A DNA stretch of 64,000 nt, taken from Flavobacteriales bacterium UBA952 (GTDB taxonomy: Bacteria; Bacteroidota; Bacteroidia; Flavobacteriales_D; Crocinitomicaceae). A model generated the notes under the pieces. It saw only the letters and a program-made list of their open reading frames with translations, ran no database searches and had not been told where the DNA came from. The first letter of the stretch is position 1; each line of letters opens with the position of its first letter. The DNA is taken from positions 45,955-109,954 of the forward strand of contig CAJJBU010000014.1 of NCBI GenBank assembly GCA_905182495.1, read 5' to 3'. Below are positions 56,270-64,000 of this stretch, in pieces. The position numbers were made by a program, and so were the translations under genes.

Positions 56270-56482
56270 TTATTCGTCGTCATCTACATACTCCATAATA
56301 TCCCCGGGTTGACAATTTAAGGCCGAACAAATCGCGTTTAATGTAGTGAAGCGGATTGCCTTTACTTTACCTTGCTTTAGGATCGAAAGATTAACATTAG
56401 AAACGCCAATAATTGCCGAGAGCTCCTTTAGCTTCATCTTTCTTTGTGCCAGCACAACATCAAGGTTTATTATAATTGCCAT
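56270..56482 (-). CDS. Xre-family transcriptional regulator (YozG-like)
   Basis: A 70-residue protein made of one helix-turn-helix: MKLKELSAIIGVSNVNLSILKQGKVKAIRF, then the LNAICSALNCQPGDIMEY signature of YozG-type regulators, and an acidic tail. Such regulators usually follow a membrane protein gene; here the 166-residue membrane protein is five bases upstream. Confidence 0.9.
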   Translation of the reverse strand: MAIIINLDVVLAQRKMKLKELSAIIGVSNVNLSILKQGKVKAIRFTTLNAICSALNCQPGDIMEYVDDDE

Positions 56483-56487
56483 GACTT

Positions 56488-56988
56488 TTATACAATTAAG
56501 GAATCTTCGATTTCCAATACCATTTTATCAAAATTCTGTTCGTTTTTTCCCCAGGTATAAACTTGGAGGGCGGTGGATATGATATTGATTTTCGTTTTTC
56601 CTGGTTCGCGTTCCTCTATGTCTATGTATATGTTTTCACCCCAGGATTTAAAGCTCATTGTTGTTGTTACAAAAATCTCTTTTTTATCCTTGTCTGAGTA
56701 TTGAACCTTATAATTTGAGCCAACCAAAACCTCGAGCATTTTTTCAAACATCAAACCAGATGAAATATTCGTCTCACTACTTGATGTGTGTGTTGCTGTC
56801 AAGAAATTCCAATTGCTCATAAAGTAGGGCTTAAAATATATGCGCTTACGAAAAGCCAGATTAAAACAAAAACCTAACAAAAGAGGGAAGGCGATTATCA
56901 GTAGTAAATGATGCTGTGGGTACTTGATGTTCAGGAACAGAATTAATCCCATTGCCGATAATGCCAGAAGGTGTTTGCTTGTTTTCAT
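56488..56988 (-). CDS. hypothetical membrane protein paired with the Xre regulator
   Basis: A 166-residue protein with two N-terminal membrane helices (about 8-25 and 28-45) and a soluble domain of about 110 residues with a beta-strand pattern (VQYSDKDKKEIFVTTTMSFKSWG, GKTKINIISTALQ). It is not the DUF2975 protein usually linked to YozG regulators. Operon with the Xre gene is likely. Confidence 0.65.
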   Translation of the reverse strand: MKTSKHLLALSAMGLILFLNIKYPQHHLLLIIAFPLLLGFCFNLAFRKRIYFKPYFMSNWNFLTATHTSSSETNISSGLMFEKMLEVLVGSNYKVQYSDKDKKEIFVTTTMSFKSWGENIYIDIEEREPGKTKINIISTALQVYTWGKNEQNFDKMVLEIEDSLIV

Positions 56989-57280
56989 GTGATTTAGTGA
57001 TAATGGTATAGCACTACAAATATAATGATATAAATATATTAATTAATGATATTCGTTAACTTTATTATAAACAACATGACTTTAAAAAGAAAGAATAACC
57101 TTTCGGAATTCGGAAAATTGCGCAAGAGATTAAAGGGCGGACTTGTACAATGATCTGATTTTTTAATCCCTTATGAAAAATCTATTCGAATCATAAAACC
57201 CTAGATCTATTCTATATGTCCTTCAAAAAAAATTAATACTTTGTGTATTCGAGAAAATAAGATGCCCAAAACAAATTGAT

Positions 57281-57751
57281 GTGAAAAAAATAGAGGTAAA
57301 AAAAGGACAGATTCTACAAAGAAAAGGGGATTTAAGCTCCCGAAAATATTCTGTGGAAAAAGGGCTACTTCGCAGTTACACCATTGACGAAAAAGGCAAA
57401 GAACACCTCTTTATGTTTGCTCCTGAAGGGTGGATTATAGCTGATGCTTCATCAGTCAATGGGCCTACAGATCTTTTTATTGAAGCCCTCGAAAATTCCA
57501 TTATTTTGGTTTTGGATGAAGGGGTGCAATTCACCGAGTCAGACACCATTAGATTGATAAAGCGTATTGCTGTTCTTCAAAAAAGAGCGATTATGCTTAT
57601 GAGCGCATCGGCAATTGAACGGTATGACGATTTTCTTAAAACCTACCCAGACATCGTGCAGCGAGTGCCTCAAAAAATGATAGCCTCATATTTAGGAATC
57701 ACGCCTGAAGCATTAAGTAAAGTTAAAAGCGCTAAGACTAAAGGCTTATGA
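57281..57751 (+). CDS. Crp/Fnr family transcriptional regulator
   Basis: A 156-residue regulator, shorter than the family norm of about 190-200. It starts within the cyclic-nucleotide-binding beta roll (VKKGQILQRKGDLSSRKYSVEKGLLRSY) and ends in the HTH KMIASYLGITPEALSKVKS. The start is GTG at 57281; an overlapping ATG two bases upstream is in another frame and ends at once. The DoxX and CDGSH genes that follow may be its targets, by proximity only. Confidence 0.8.
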   Translation: MKKIEVKKGQILQRKGDLSSRKYSVEKGLLRSYTIDEKGKEHLFMFAPEGWIIADASSVNGPTDLFIEALENSIILVLDEGVQFTESDTIRLIKRIAVLQKRAIMLMSASAIERYDDFLKTYPDIVQRVPQKMIASYLGITPEALSKVKSAKTKGL

Positions 57752-57828
57752 TTTTAGGCCTTTCTTAACCTAGATTAATGCACAAGGTTCTTTAAATGTT
57801 GACTTTTGTCTAAAAAAATTTAGAGCCT

Positions 57829-58206
57829 ATGAAAAAAGCAAAATTAATCATTAGACTACTTTTGGGTTTCATGTTAGTTGTCTTTGGACTTAACAAGTTC
57901 CTTCAGTTTATGCCCATGCCACCGATGACACAGGCAGCAGTTGATTTTATGGGAGCGCTCGTAAAAAGTGGCTATATAATGTCTATTGTGGCAATCGTTG
58001 AAATTATTACGGGGCTGTTACTGCTAGTAAACAAATACCAAGCTTTGGCTTTGGTTGTTTTGTTTCCCGTCTTGCTTAATGCCTTTTTATTCCATCTGTT
58101 CTTAGACCCTGCTGGTATTGGAGGGGGGGCTATGGCTTTAGCAATGACTCTATTTTTAATCTTTGCTAATAAAGACGCTTATAAATCATTGCTAAGAGCC
58201 CAATAA
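57829..58206 (+). CDS. DoxX family membrane protein
   Basis: A 125-residue protein with four predicted membrane helices and the DoxX start IIRLLLGFMLVVFGLNKFLQFMP. Members are linked to redox and oxidative-stress functions but seldom defined. It lies between the Crp/Fnr and CDGSH genes. Confidence 0.88.
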   Translation: MKKAKLIIRLLLGFMLVVFGLNKFLQFMPMPPMTQAAVDFMGALVKSGYIMSIVAIVEIITGLLLLVNKYQALALVVLFPVLLNAFLFHLFLDPAGIGGGAMALAMTLFLIFANKDAYKSLLRAQ

Positions 58207-58226
58207 AGAAACATTCAAACTAAAAA

Positions 58227-58469
58227 ATGATGAAACAACCAAAAGTCGCGGGCAAAGCACCGCAAATGGAAAATTTAGAAAAAGACAAAACATATGCCTG
58301 GTGCACATGTGGTAATTCAGAAAATCAACCATGGTGCAATGGAGCGCATCAAGGAAGTGAATTTTCCCCCAAAGTTTTTAAAGCAGAAGAATCTAAAAAG
58401 GCAGCCATTTGTTTGTGTAAACAGACAAAGAACCCTCCTTATTGTGATGGCTCGCATGTGGGTTTATAA
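58227..58469 (+). CDS. CDGSH iron-sulfur domain protein
   Basis: An 80-residue protein with two CDGSH-type [2Fe-2S] motifs: CTCGNSENQPWCNGAH and CLCKQTKNPPYCDGSH. Each gives three Cys and one His. The double motif is the bacterial mitoNEET-like type, proposed for cluster transfer or redox sensing. It follows doxX by 20 bases and is probably in the same transcript. Confidence 0.93.
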   Translation: MMKQPKVAGKAPQMENLEKDKTYAWCTCGNSENQPWCNGAHQGSEFSPKVFKAEESKKAAICLCKQTKNPPYCDGSHVGL

Positions 58470-58587
58470 ATAGCGCATTTATAACTAGCTAGTTAACAAA
58501 ATCGAGGTTTATTATATTCATTTATCTTTAGCTTATCAAAGGGTGTTCGCTTATCAAATAGCGAACGTGCCTAAAACCTAAGCTAAA

Positions 58588-59097
58588 ATGAAGTTATCTG
58601 TTATAATATTCGTATTGTGTTCTTCTCTTCTCTTTTTGAGTAACACCCATGATATAAGTCCCGTTTCGAAGAATACGGAGACTAAACCATTAAATAATAA
58701 TTTCGAAGTCAAGGAGGCGGATCAGCTGCTATTAGGCGCGTTTTCCGTTAGCCTGAGTGTAAAAGACTTAGGCGTTTCAAAAGTGTTTTATGAAAACCTT
58801 GGCTTTGCCATTCTGGGCGGAAGTATGGAGGCAAAGTATCTTATTATGAAAAATGAAAGTGCTCTAATTGGCCTATTTCAGGGAATGTTTGAAGGAAACA
58901 TACTAACGTTCAACCCGGGTTGGGACGAAAATGGTAAAAATCTCGAAAATTTCACTGACATTAGGGAAATTCAAAATCAACTATTAAAAAAAGGGACGAT
59001 CCCTAGTTCACAAATCGAAGCTAAAACGAGTGGGCCTGCAAGTATAATCATTTCCGATCCTGATGGAAATAAAATTTTTCTAGACCAACACCGTTAA
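58588..59097 (+). CDS. glyoxalase/VOC superfamily protein with signal sequence
   Basis: A 169-residue protein. An N-terminal hydrophobic segment (VIIFVLCSSLLFLSN) is followed by one VOC domain (about 50-165; FSVSLSVKDLGVSKVFYENLGF, IISDPDGNKIFLDQHR). VOC proteins are dioxygenases, lyases or resistance proteins; the role here is unknown. Upstream are a direct repeat GCTTATCAAA (58531, 58549) and a seven-base hairpin (58545-58566) which may be regulatory. Confidence 0.82.
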   Translation: MKLSVIIFVLCSSLLFLSNTHDISPVSKNTETKPLNNNFEVKEADQLLLGAFSVSLSVKDLGVSKVFYENLGFAILGGSMEAKYLIMKNESALIGLFQGMFEGNILTFNPGWDENGKNLENFTDIREIQNQLLKKGTIPSSQIEAKTSGPASIIISDPDGNKIFLDQHR

Positions 59098-59181
59098 TCC
59101 CACTTTGATTGCCATCAGTGCTAGTAATACAGCTGAATTTTAACTGCTCTTTCTTCAAGAATCGTTGACTATTTAAAAATG

Positions 59182-62100
59182 TCAGTTGCTTTTTAAAAAC
59201 TGTTCAACCGTTTTCATCTCGACCCTTTTGACCAATTTATATTTCTTCTTTAAGTTGTTCAATTCCTCCTGGACTCGAATGTTTCGCTCGCCGATTTTCT
59301 GAAGGTTGTCGATCTCATTTGGGGTTGGGGCGCCATAATTGTTCTCTATACGTTGAAAAAGGCTCGTCATGTTTTCTCTTAATTGGGGTTCTGCTGCTCC
59401 AACATAATTGTCGCCCGTGGTAATGACCATCGTTTCTTTCAATGCGTTTAATTTTCCACTAAGCTTGCTGTTCTTTTCGCGCTGAGCATATGCCAAATAT
59501 TCATCTACACAATAGACGTCATAAGCCAAAGCCTCAATCATATTGTAAAGCTCCATTACCTTCTCTTGCTTTAATTTCCGATCTGACATTGCAATCGTAC
59601 TTTTTGGGTCATAAATCAAATCAAAAGAATGCTCAAAAGAATCTTTCCCCTTTGTGATGATAGCCGTATAACTTCCCGCGGGAAGCGTCGGGGCTGTAAA
59701 TCCTCCAAAAGAAAAGGTTTTCCCTTTTGCCACTTTGGGCTGTTTCATACTGTAATTCCATTTTACGATATTAATCCCTTTAGACTTTCCAGGAGTTAAT
59801 TCAGAAACAGTATCACCTTTAGTATTCATAATAACCATATTCATTTTACCAAAAGTATGGCGTTTTTTAAGATGGTATTTGATCTTTGCAAGTGTAGACT
59901 CATTGCTCCCCACAAATTGAGTTTCTGCACCAAAGGAGCCTGAAAAGCTTTGGTTTTCATCAATAATCGTCGGTTCACTTTCAAAAAAGTGGAGTTTTTC
60001 TTGAAGGCTCGTTGCATTTAACTCACGAAGGGGAGAAATATCATCTATGATAATTACGCCTCGTCCATGAGTTCCTAAAACAAGGTCATTGGTCTGTTTT
60101 TGTAAATCAATATAATGTGTCGCCACTGAAGGCATGTTGTTGCTAAACTTATACCATTCTGCCCCTCCGTTCAACGTGATATAAAGGCCCAATTCTGTTC
60201 CTAGAAATAGCAGGTCAGGGTTGACGTAGTCCACTTGTATGTTTCGTACGACACCCTCGATTCCCGGAGAAATGATACTTGTCCATGTCTGTCCGTAATC
60301 CGCAGTTTTATAAGCGTAAGGAGTCTTGTCATTGGCTGTATGTCCATCGAAAACAGCATATGCAGTCGCTTTATCTAGCGTGCTTAATTCAATATGATAG
60401 CACCACGTGTTTAAAGGGAGGTTTGGAATATTAGCCGCAGTATTGACCCATGATTTACCTCCATCACGAGTAACTTGAACGTTTCCATCATCCGTACCCA
60501 CCCAAATTACGTTTGCGTCTAATTCAGACTCCGCAATCGTAAATATCGTCGTATGGTTTTCTGCACCAGAATTATCCATAGAAAGGCCTCCAGAATTTCC
60601 TTGGTCTTGTTTGCTCGGATCATTGGTGGTGAGATCAGGGGAGATGATTTGCCAAGATTCTCCCATGTTCTCTGACCTGTGCAAGTATTGACTCCCCATA
60701 TAAATCCTATCGGGTTTCGTTGTGCTCAAAGCCATTGGGGCATTCCAATTGAACCTCAATTTATCGTGCCCATCTTTGGGAAGCGGTTGTATTGTTTTCA
60801 CCAATCTATTTTCATTATCAATCCGCCAAACATTTTCAGCGCCCTGCATCTCAGAATAAACGATGTTTTTAGTGCTGTGTTTGAGGACCCTAAAACCATC
60901 TCCTGCACCTAAGGATTTCCAATCCCGTGCCTGAATACCTCCCGGTGATGATGAAGGTCCATACCATGAGCCATTGTCCTGAAGGCCTCCATAAATATTG
61001 TATGGGGACTCATTATCAACACTGATCTGATAAAATTGGGACAAGGGTAAATTCTCAACAATTTCACAAGTTATACCCCCGTTCCAGCTGCGATAGACCC
61101 CACCATCTGTTCCGAAGTACATGATGTCAGAATGAATATTTGAAAATACAATATCGTGTATATCACTGTGCATGTTTCCGAGACCCTTAAAGGTTTTACC
61201 TCCGTCTCTAGAAATAGAACCCTGTAGTCCCGCTTTACAGATCACATTTTCATTCCTAGGATCAACAACTATTCTTGAAAAGTAAAAGGGACGGACTGTG
61301 ATTTCAAAGTCGTTGTTCATTTGTGCCCAAGTTTCTCCAAGATCATCACTTCTGTACAACCCCTTGTCTTTTTTGTTTTCGGCTTCAATAACTGTATAAA
61401 GTACATCTGGGTTGCTTTGTGCCATTGCAATTCCCATTCGCCCCAATTTACCTTCAGGTAAGCCTTTATGAATTTTATTCCACGACTTCCCCCCATCAAT
61501 GGATTTATATAAGGCACTATTTTCACCACCAGAATCAAATGACCAAGCTGTGCGTCTAAACTCCCACATGGAAGCATAAAGTACAGCGGGGTTTCTGGGG
61601 TCAATAAGCAAGTCTGAGCACCCCGTTTTAGCATTCACATACAAAACCCTGCTCCAGGTTTCGCCGCCATCTGAAGACTTAAAAACCCCTCTTTCTTCAT
61701 TGTCGCCCCACAAGGCACCTAGCGCAGCCACATAAATCTCTTGAGAGTTCAAAGGGTTTATAACAATTGCAGCAATTCTTTCGGAGTTTTCAAGTCCTAT
61801 TTTTTTCCAATTAGAACCTCCATCTGTCGTTTTATATAAACCATTCCCATAGGAGACACTATTTCTAGTCCAGGTTTCCCCTGTACCCACATAAATTGTG
61901 TTATCGGGGTCATTTGGGTCTAGAGTAACGGTACCGATGGATTGGATATAGTCATCAAAAATAGGGTTGAATGTCGCTCCTCCATCATTTGACTTCCAGA
62001 CACCACCGCCTGCCGCTCCTAAATAGACTATTTTACTGTTTTTTGGATGTAATTCAAGGTCATTGATTCGCCCGCTCATAAGAGCCGGTCCAATATGCCT

Positions 62101-62214
62101 CGCCGTAAGATCTCCAAAAAGAGACGCGCCGTTTGCAATCGTTGAGTTTTGTGAAAAGGATAGTGTGCTCGTGAATATAAATATCCAAAAGACATTAGAA
62201 CTAAGGTTTCTCAT
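59182..62214 (-). CDS. large exported sortilin/BNR (Asp-box) repeat protein
   Basis: A 1010-residue protein with a signal peptide (VFWIFIFTSTLSFSQ). The first 700 residues carry ten or so Asp-box motifs (SNDGGATF, TTDGGSNW, SSDGGETW, SIDGGKSW, SRDGGKTF, TRDGGKSW, TADYGQTW, TLNGGAEW), as in VPS10/sortilin-type beta-propellers. The C-terminal 250 residues are helical and lack a T9SS domain. Family members are often annotated as glycosyl hydrolases, but no catalytic residues are identified. A LolA-like gene precedes it in the same direction. Confidence 0.88.
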   Translation of the reverse strand: MRNLSSNVFWIFIFTSTLSFSQNSTIANGASLFGDLTARHIGPALMSGRINDLELHPKNSKIVYLGAAGGGVWKSNDGGATFNPIFDDYIQSIGTVTLDPNDPDNTIYVGTGETWTRNSVSYGNGLYKTTDGGSNWKKIGLENSERIAAIVINPLNSQEIYVAALGALWGDNEERGVFKSSDGGETWSRVLYVNAKTGCSDLLIDPRNPAVLYASMWEFRRTAWSFDSGGENSALYKSIDGGKSWNKIHKGLPEGKLGRMGIAMAQSNPDVLYTVIEAENKKDKGLYRSDDLGETWAQMNNDFEITVRPFYFSRIVVDPRNENVICKAGLQGSISRDGGKTFKGLGNMHSDIHDIVFSNIHSDIMYFGTDGGVYRSWNGGITCEIVENLPLSQFYQISVDNESPYNIYGGLQDNGSWYGPSSSPGGIQARDWKSLGAGDGFRVLKHSTKNIVYSEMQGAENVWRIDNENRLVKTIQPLPKDGHDKLRFNWNAPMALSTTKPDRIYMGSQYLHRSENMGESWQIISPDLTTNDPSKQDQGNSGGLSMDNSGAENHTTIFTIAESELDANVIWVGTDDGNVQVTRDGGKSWVNTAANIPNLPLNTWCYHIELSTLDKATAYAVFDGHTANDKTPYAYKTADYGQTWTSIISPGIEGVVRNIQVDYVNPDLLFLGTELGLYITLNGGAEWYKFSNNMPSVATHYIDLQKQTNDLVLGTHGRGVIIIDDISPLRELNATSLQEKLHFFESEPTIIDENQSFSGSFGAETQFVGSNESTLAKIKYHLKKRHTFGKMNMVIMNTKGDTVSELTPGKSKGINIVKWNYSMKQPKVAKGKTFSFGGFTAPTLPAGSYTAIITKGKDSFEHSFDLIYDPKSTIAMSDRKLKQEKVMELYNMIEALAYDVYCVDEYLAYAQREKNSKLSGKLNALKETMVITTGDNYVGAAEPQLRENMTSLFQRIENNYGAPTPNEIDNLQKIGERNIRVQEELNNLKKKYKLVKRVEMKTVEQFLKSN

Positions 62215-62236
62215 TGTAAAGGATTTGTCTTAAAAA

Positions 62237-62989
62237 TTATTTTTTCTCTGGGAAAGTAAACTCTGCATCATCTACTTTTGGATTCAAGACAATGGCTGTC
62301 ATTGAAATAGGCTCTCCTGGCTTTCCTTTTTCTCCTTGTGACATGCTAAAAGGAAAGTAAAGACCATCGACTTCCTGATAATCACTAAATGTTGTTTCGG
62401 CGATCATCCCTTTGGCTGGGCCTACTTTAACCTCGCTTTGCATAGCTATTGGAACAAAATTCTCTGTGTCGAAAAAGTAAAAAGAGATTGATTCTTCTTT
62501 TTTACCTTCAACGGTAACGGGTTCTTGAATCAATTTAATTTTAAAAGTCTCGGTCCCCTCAATGGTTTCATTTCCCATTAGTTCAATGGAATAACCCTTC
62601 TCTTCGTAATTCAAAAACGGATTTGGAAAATCATTAAGTTCTAACTTAAAATTGGATGCCGTCTCTGCGTCGCTCTCTTCGGCTTCCATAGTCATGAAAT
62701 TGTGAGACCATAGTTGTTTCCCATCATAGACCTGCTGCTTAATCTCTTTTCCCTGAAATGTAATCACTGTCATTTGTCTGCCATCTTTTAGGTTATACAT
62801 TTCTATAGGAATCTCCATGCCGCCATTACTAACTTTTGCAGTCATTTTAATACCTTGAAGCTTATTCCATGCTTCAGCACCTCCTGTGTTTTCAATATAG
62901 TTTGAAATAATTTCTTCTTTGGTTTGGGCAAAATATGCCTGACAAGAAAAAAAAAGAATCATCAACGTAAATAATTTGTTTTGTAGCAT
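62237..62989 (-). CDS. LolA-like exported protein (outer-membrane lipoprotein-sorting family)
   Basis: A 250-residue protein with a signal peptide (LFTLMILFFSCQAYFAQ) and an all-beta body resembling LolA/LolB (GGAEAWNKLQGIKMTAKV, YDGKQLWSHN, FYFFDTENFVPIAMQSEV). The family binds lipoproteins in the periplasm; this branch is less defined. The gap to the next gene is 22 bases, so they are likely co-transcribed. Confidence 0.75.
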   Translation of the reverse strand: MLQNKLFTLMILFFSCQAYFAQTKEEIISNYIENTGGAEAWNKLQGIKMTAKVSNGGMEIPIEMYNLKDGRQMTVITFQGKEIKQQVYDGKQLWSHNFMTMEAEESDAETASNFKLELNDFPNPFLNYEEKGYSIELMGNETIEGTETFKIKLIQEPVTVEGKKEESISFYFFDTENFVPIAMQSEVKVGPAKGMIAETTFSDYQEVDGLYFPFSMSQGEKGKPGEPISMTAIVLNPKVDDAEFTFPEKK

Positions 62990-63207
62990 GTCCGTTTTTT
63001 TATTTTTTTATTAATCGTTTACAAGTTATAGCTTTTCAATGTCAAAATCCGTCTTTTCACTCTTCTTAACAAAAAAGGGGGGCGCTACTATTGACGGGTT
63101 AACCATTTATACAATTTGTGCCTTTCGCCCAATCAACATCTATTAATACTCCTCTACAAAATATACTTCCTTTTTAGCTAGGTGGTTACGATGCTAAATT
63201 AAGGCAT

Positions 63208-63230
63208 AAAAAAAGGGCGCCGAAGCGCCC
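63208..63230 (-). terminator. intrinsic terminator of the T9SS protein gene
   Basis: On the minus strand a perfect six-base stem GGGCGC / GCGCCC with a TTCG tetraloop is followed by seven T. It lies about 22 bases after the stop of the gene ending at 63252. A textbook intrinsic terminator. Confidence 0.93.
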
Positions 63231-63251
63231 TAATATTTTATAGTATTGTAA

Positions 63252-64000
63252 TTATCTGATTACAACATTTGAGTTTGAAGTCAAACCATTTGCAATAACA
63301 GAAACAACATAAGTCCCTTTAGCAAAACCTTCCGTAGAAATAGAAACTACTTGAGTTCCATTGGAAACAGAAGCAACTTGCGTTACTAAAACTCTTCCTT
63401 GAAGGTCCATAATCGAAACCAAAGTCTCGTTAATTGAGTTTTCAAAAGAAATATTTACAATATCAGAAGCTGGGTTAGGATAAACCTCAATATTCTGAGC
63501 TGTCATTTCATCAAGAGATGCAGTAAGGTTTTTAATCAATCCAGCATCAGATGCTTCATAATTAACTGCTGATTCAGATAGTATAACGGTACCATTATTG
63601 TCTTTTACAGACCAGTTACCACCATTTCCTTCTTGAAGACCATCACCATAGTAATCATAAATAGTGAACGTATAACAATCTACAGCTGTCAAAGTAACAG
63701 GCCAGCTATAAGCGGTTGCATTTTCAAGAGGAGATGTTGGGTCTGCAGGAGGAGGGAATTGACCTGTTCCGTAGTTTCCTTGAACATTTTCATTTCCTTC
63801 AGACCAAACAATATCACCATTTGAATTTGTGATTTCCATCCAAACCTCATCTGCATAAGTATCTGTTAAGACCTCAACAGTAATGGTCGCTGACGTTTCC
63901 TGAGCAGTATTAATTGTCGCTGAGACTGTATTGTCTGCTGCGTTGTCATCTGAGGATAACTCAATTGAATATGTAGTCGTGTTTGTTGGTGTAACTGTAC
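63252..64000 (-). CDS. C-terminal part of a T9SS-exported protein, 5' end outside window
   Basis: The frame is open from the right edge of the window to the stop at 63252; the ATG at 63839 is internal. The visible 249 residues hold beta-rich sequence (YTFTIYDYYGDGLQEGNGG, a repeat seen in many secreted Bacteroidota proteins) and end in a T9SS sorting domain (VYPNPASDIVNISFENS to VVIR). It is followed by a strong terminator. N-terminal domains and function are out of sight. Confidence 0.9.
   Translation of the reverse strand, partial: TVTPTNTTTYSIELSSDDNAADNTVSATINTAQETSATITVEVLTDTYADEVWMEITNSNGDIVWSEGNENVQGNYGTGQFPPPADPTSPLENATAYSWPVTLTAVDCYTFTIYDYYGDGLQEGNGGNWSVKDNNGTVILSESAVNYEASDAGLIKNLTASLDEMTAQNIEVYPNPASDIVNISFENSINETLVSIMDLQGRVLVTQVASVSNGTQVVSISTEGFAKGTYVVSVIANGLTSNSNVVIR

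Overview
The window comes from a Bacteroidota chromosome, most likely Flavobacteriales. Several secreted proteins end in a type IX secretion (T9SS) sorting domain. The gene orders purH-mreBCD-mrdA-rodA and nrdB-nrdA are typical of the phylum, and tandem Wzi/RemB-like barrels, DUF6150, DUF4476, DUF5715 and DUF6370 proteins are present. Shine-Dalgarno sequences are weak, and DNA is moderately AT-rich with very short intergenic gaps. No rRNA, tRNA, CRISPR array or transposase was seen.

Layout. 1-10.6 kb holds housekeeping genes: the 3' part of rseP, a small lipoprotein, paaZ, amt, then a minus-strand run of a membrane protein, a cytochrome c lipoprotein and an hflX split in two by an apparent frameshift, plus lepA, an FAD oxidoreductase and comF. 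11-14.4 kb is nrdB-nrdA. 14.5-24.3 kb is purH followed by the elongasome cluster mreB-mreC-mreD-mrdA-rodA and a class A PBP. 24.3-30.3 kb is one tightly packed plus-strand run: scoA-scoB, cysQ, two Wzi/RemB-like barrel proteins, a VF530-type protein and a DUF5715 protein. 30.4-38.5 kb holds a T9SS-exported phosphatase, a DksA-like zinc protein, a six-repeat DUF6150 protein, a DUF4375 protein, truA, a CotH protein and a DUF4476 protein.

38.5-52.7 kb is the accessory region and the main result. Two ssb genes are divergent from a tyrosine recombinase (39333-40166). The recombinase is followed by about ten gene cassettes separated by attC-like sites. The evidence is structural: the seven or so bases that open a cassette (GTTRRRY-like) are complementary to the RYYYAAC-like box at the end of the same cassette. 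This holds for at least five cassettes, each with a different variable part. Start codons lie 3-60 bases after the opening box, stops usually lie just before the closing box, and all but one cassette gene point the same way. Cargo includes a uracil-DNA glycosylase family protein, Crp/Fnr plus flavin amine oxidase, bestrophin, DUF6370, a truncated ORF, CotH plus FG-GAP T9SS proteins, a LuxR-type regulator, a small membrane protein, AMP nucleosidase, a decayed ORF and a membrane protein. The recombinase is short (277 aa), seems to lack the extra segment that marks classical IntI integrases, and points the same way as the cassettes. One further isolated cassette-like unit (33.2-33.7 kb) carries the DUF6150 gene. 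This looks like an integron or a convergent cassette system of Bacteroidota.

52.9-64 kb returns to ordinary genes: a PLP enzyme, a DEAD-box helicase, an Xre regulator with a membrane partner, Crp/Fnr, DoxX, CDGSH and VOC proteins, a large sortilin/BNR-repeat protein with a LolA-like neighbour, and the 3' part of a T9SS-exported protein with a clear intrinsic terminator.
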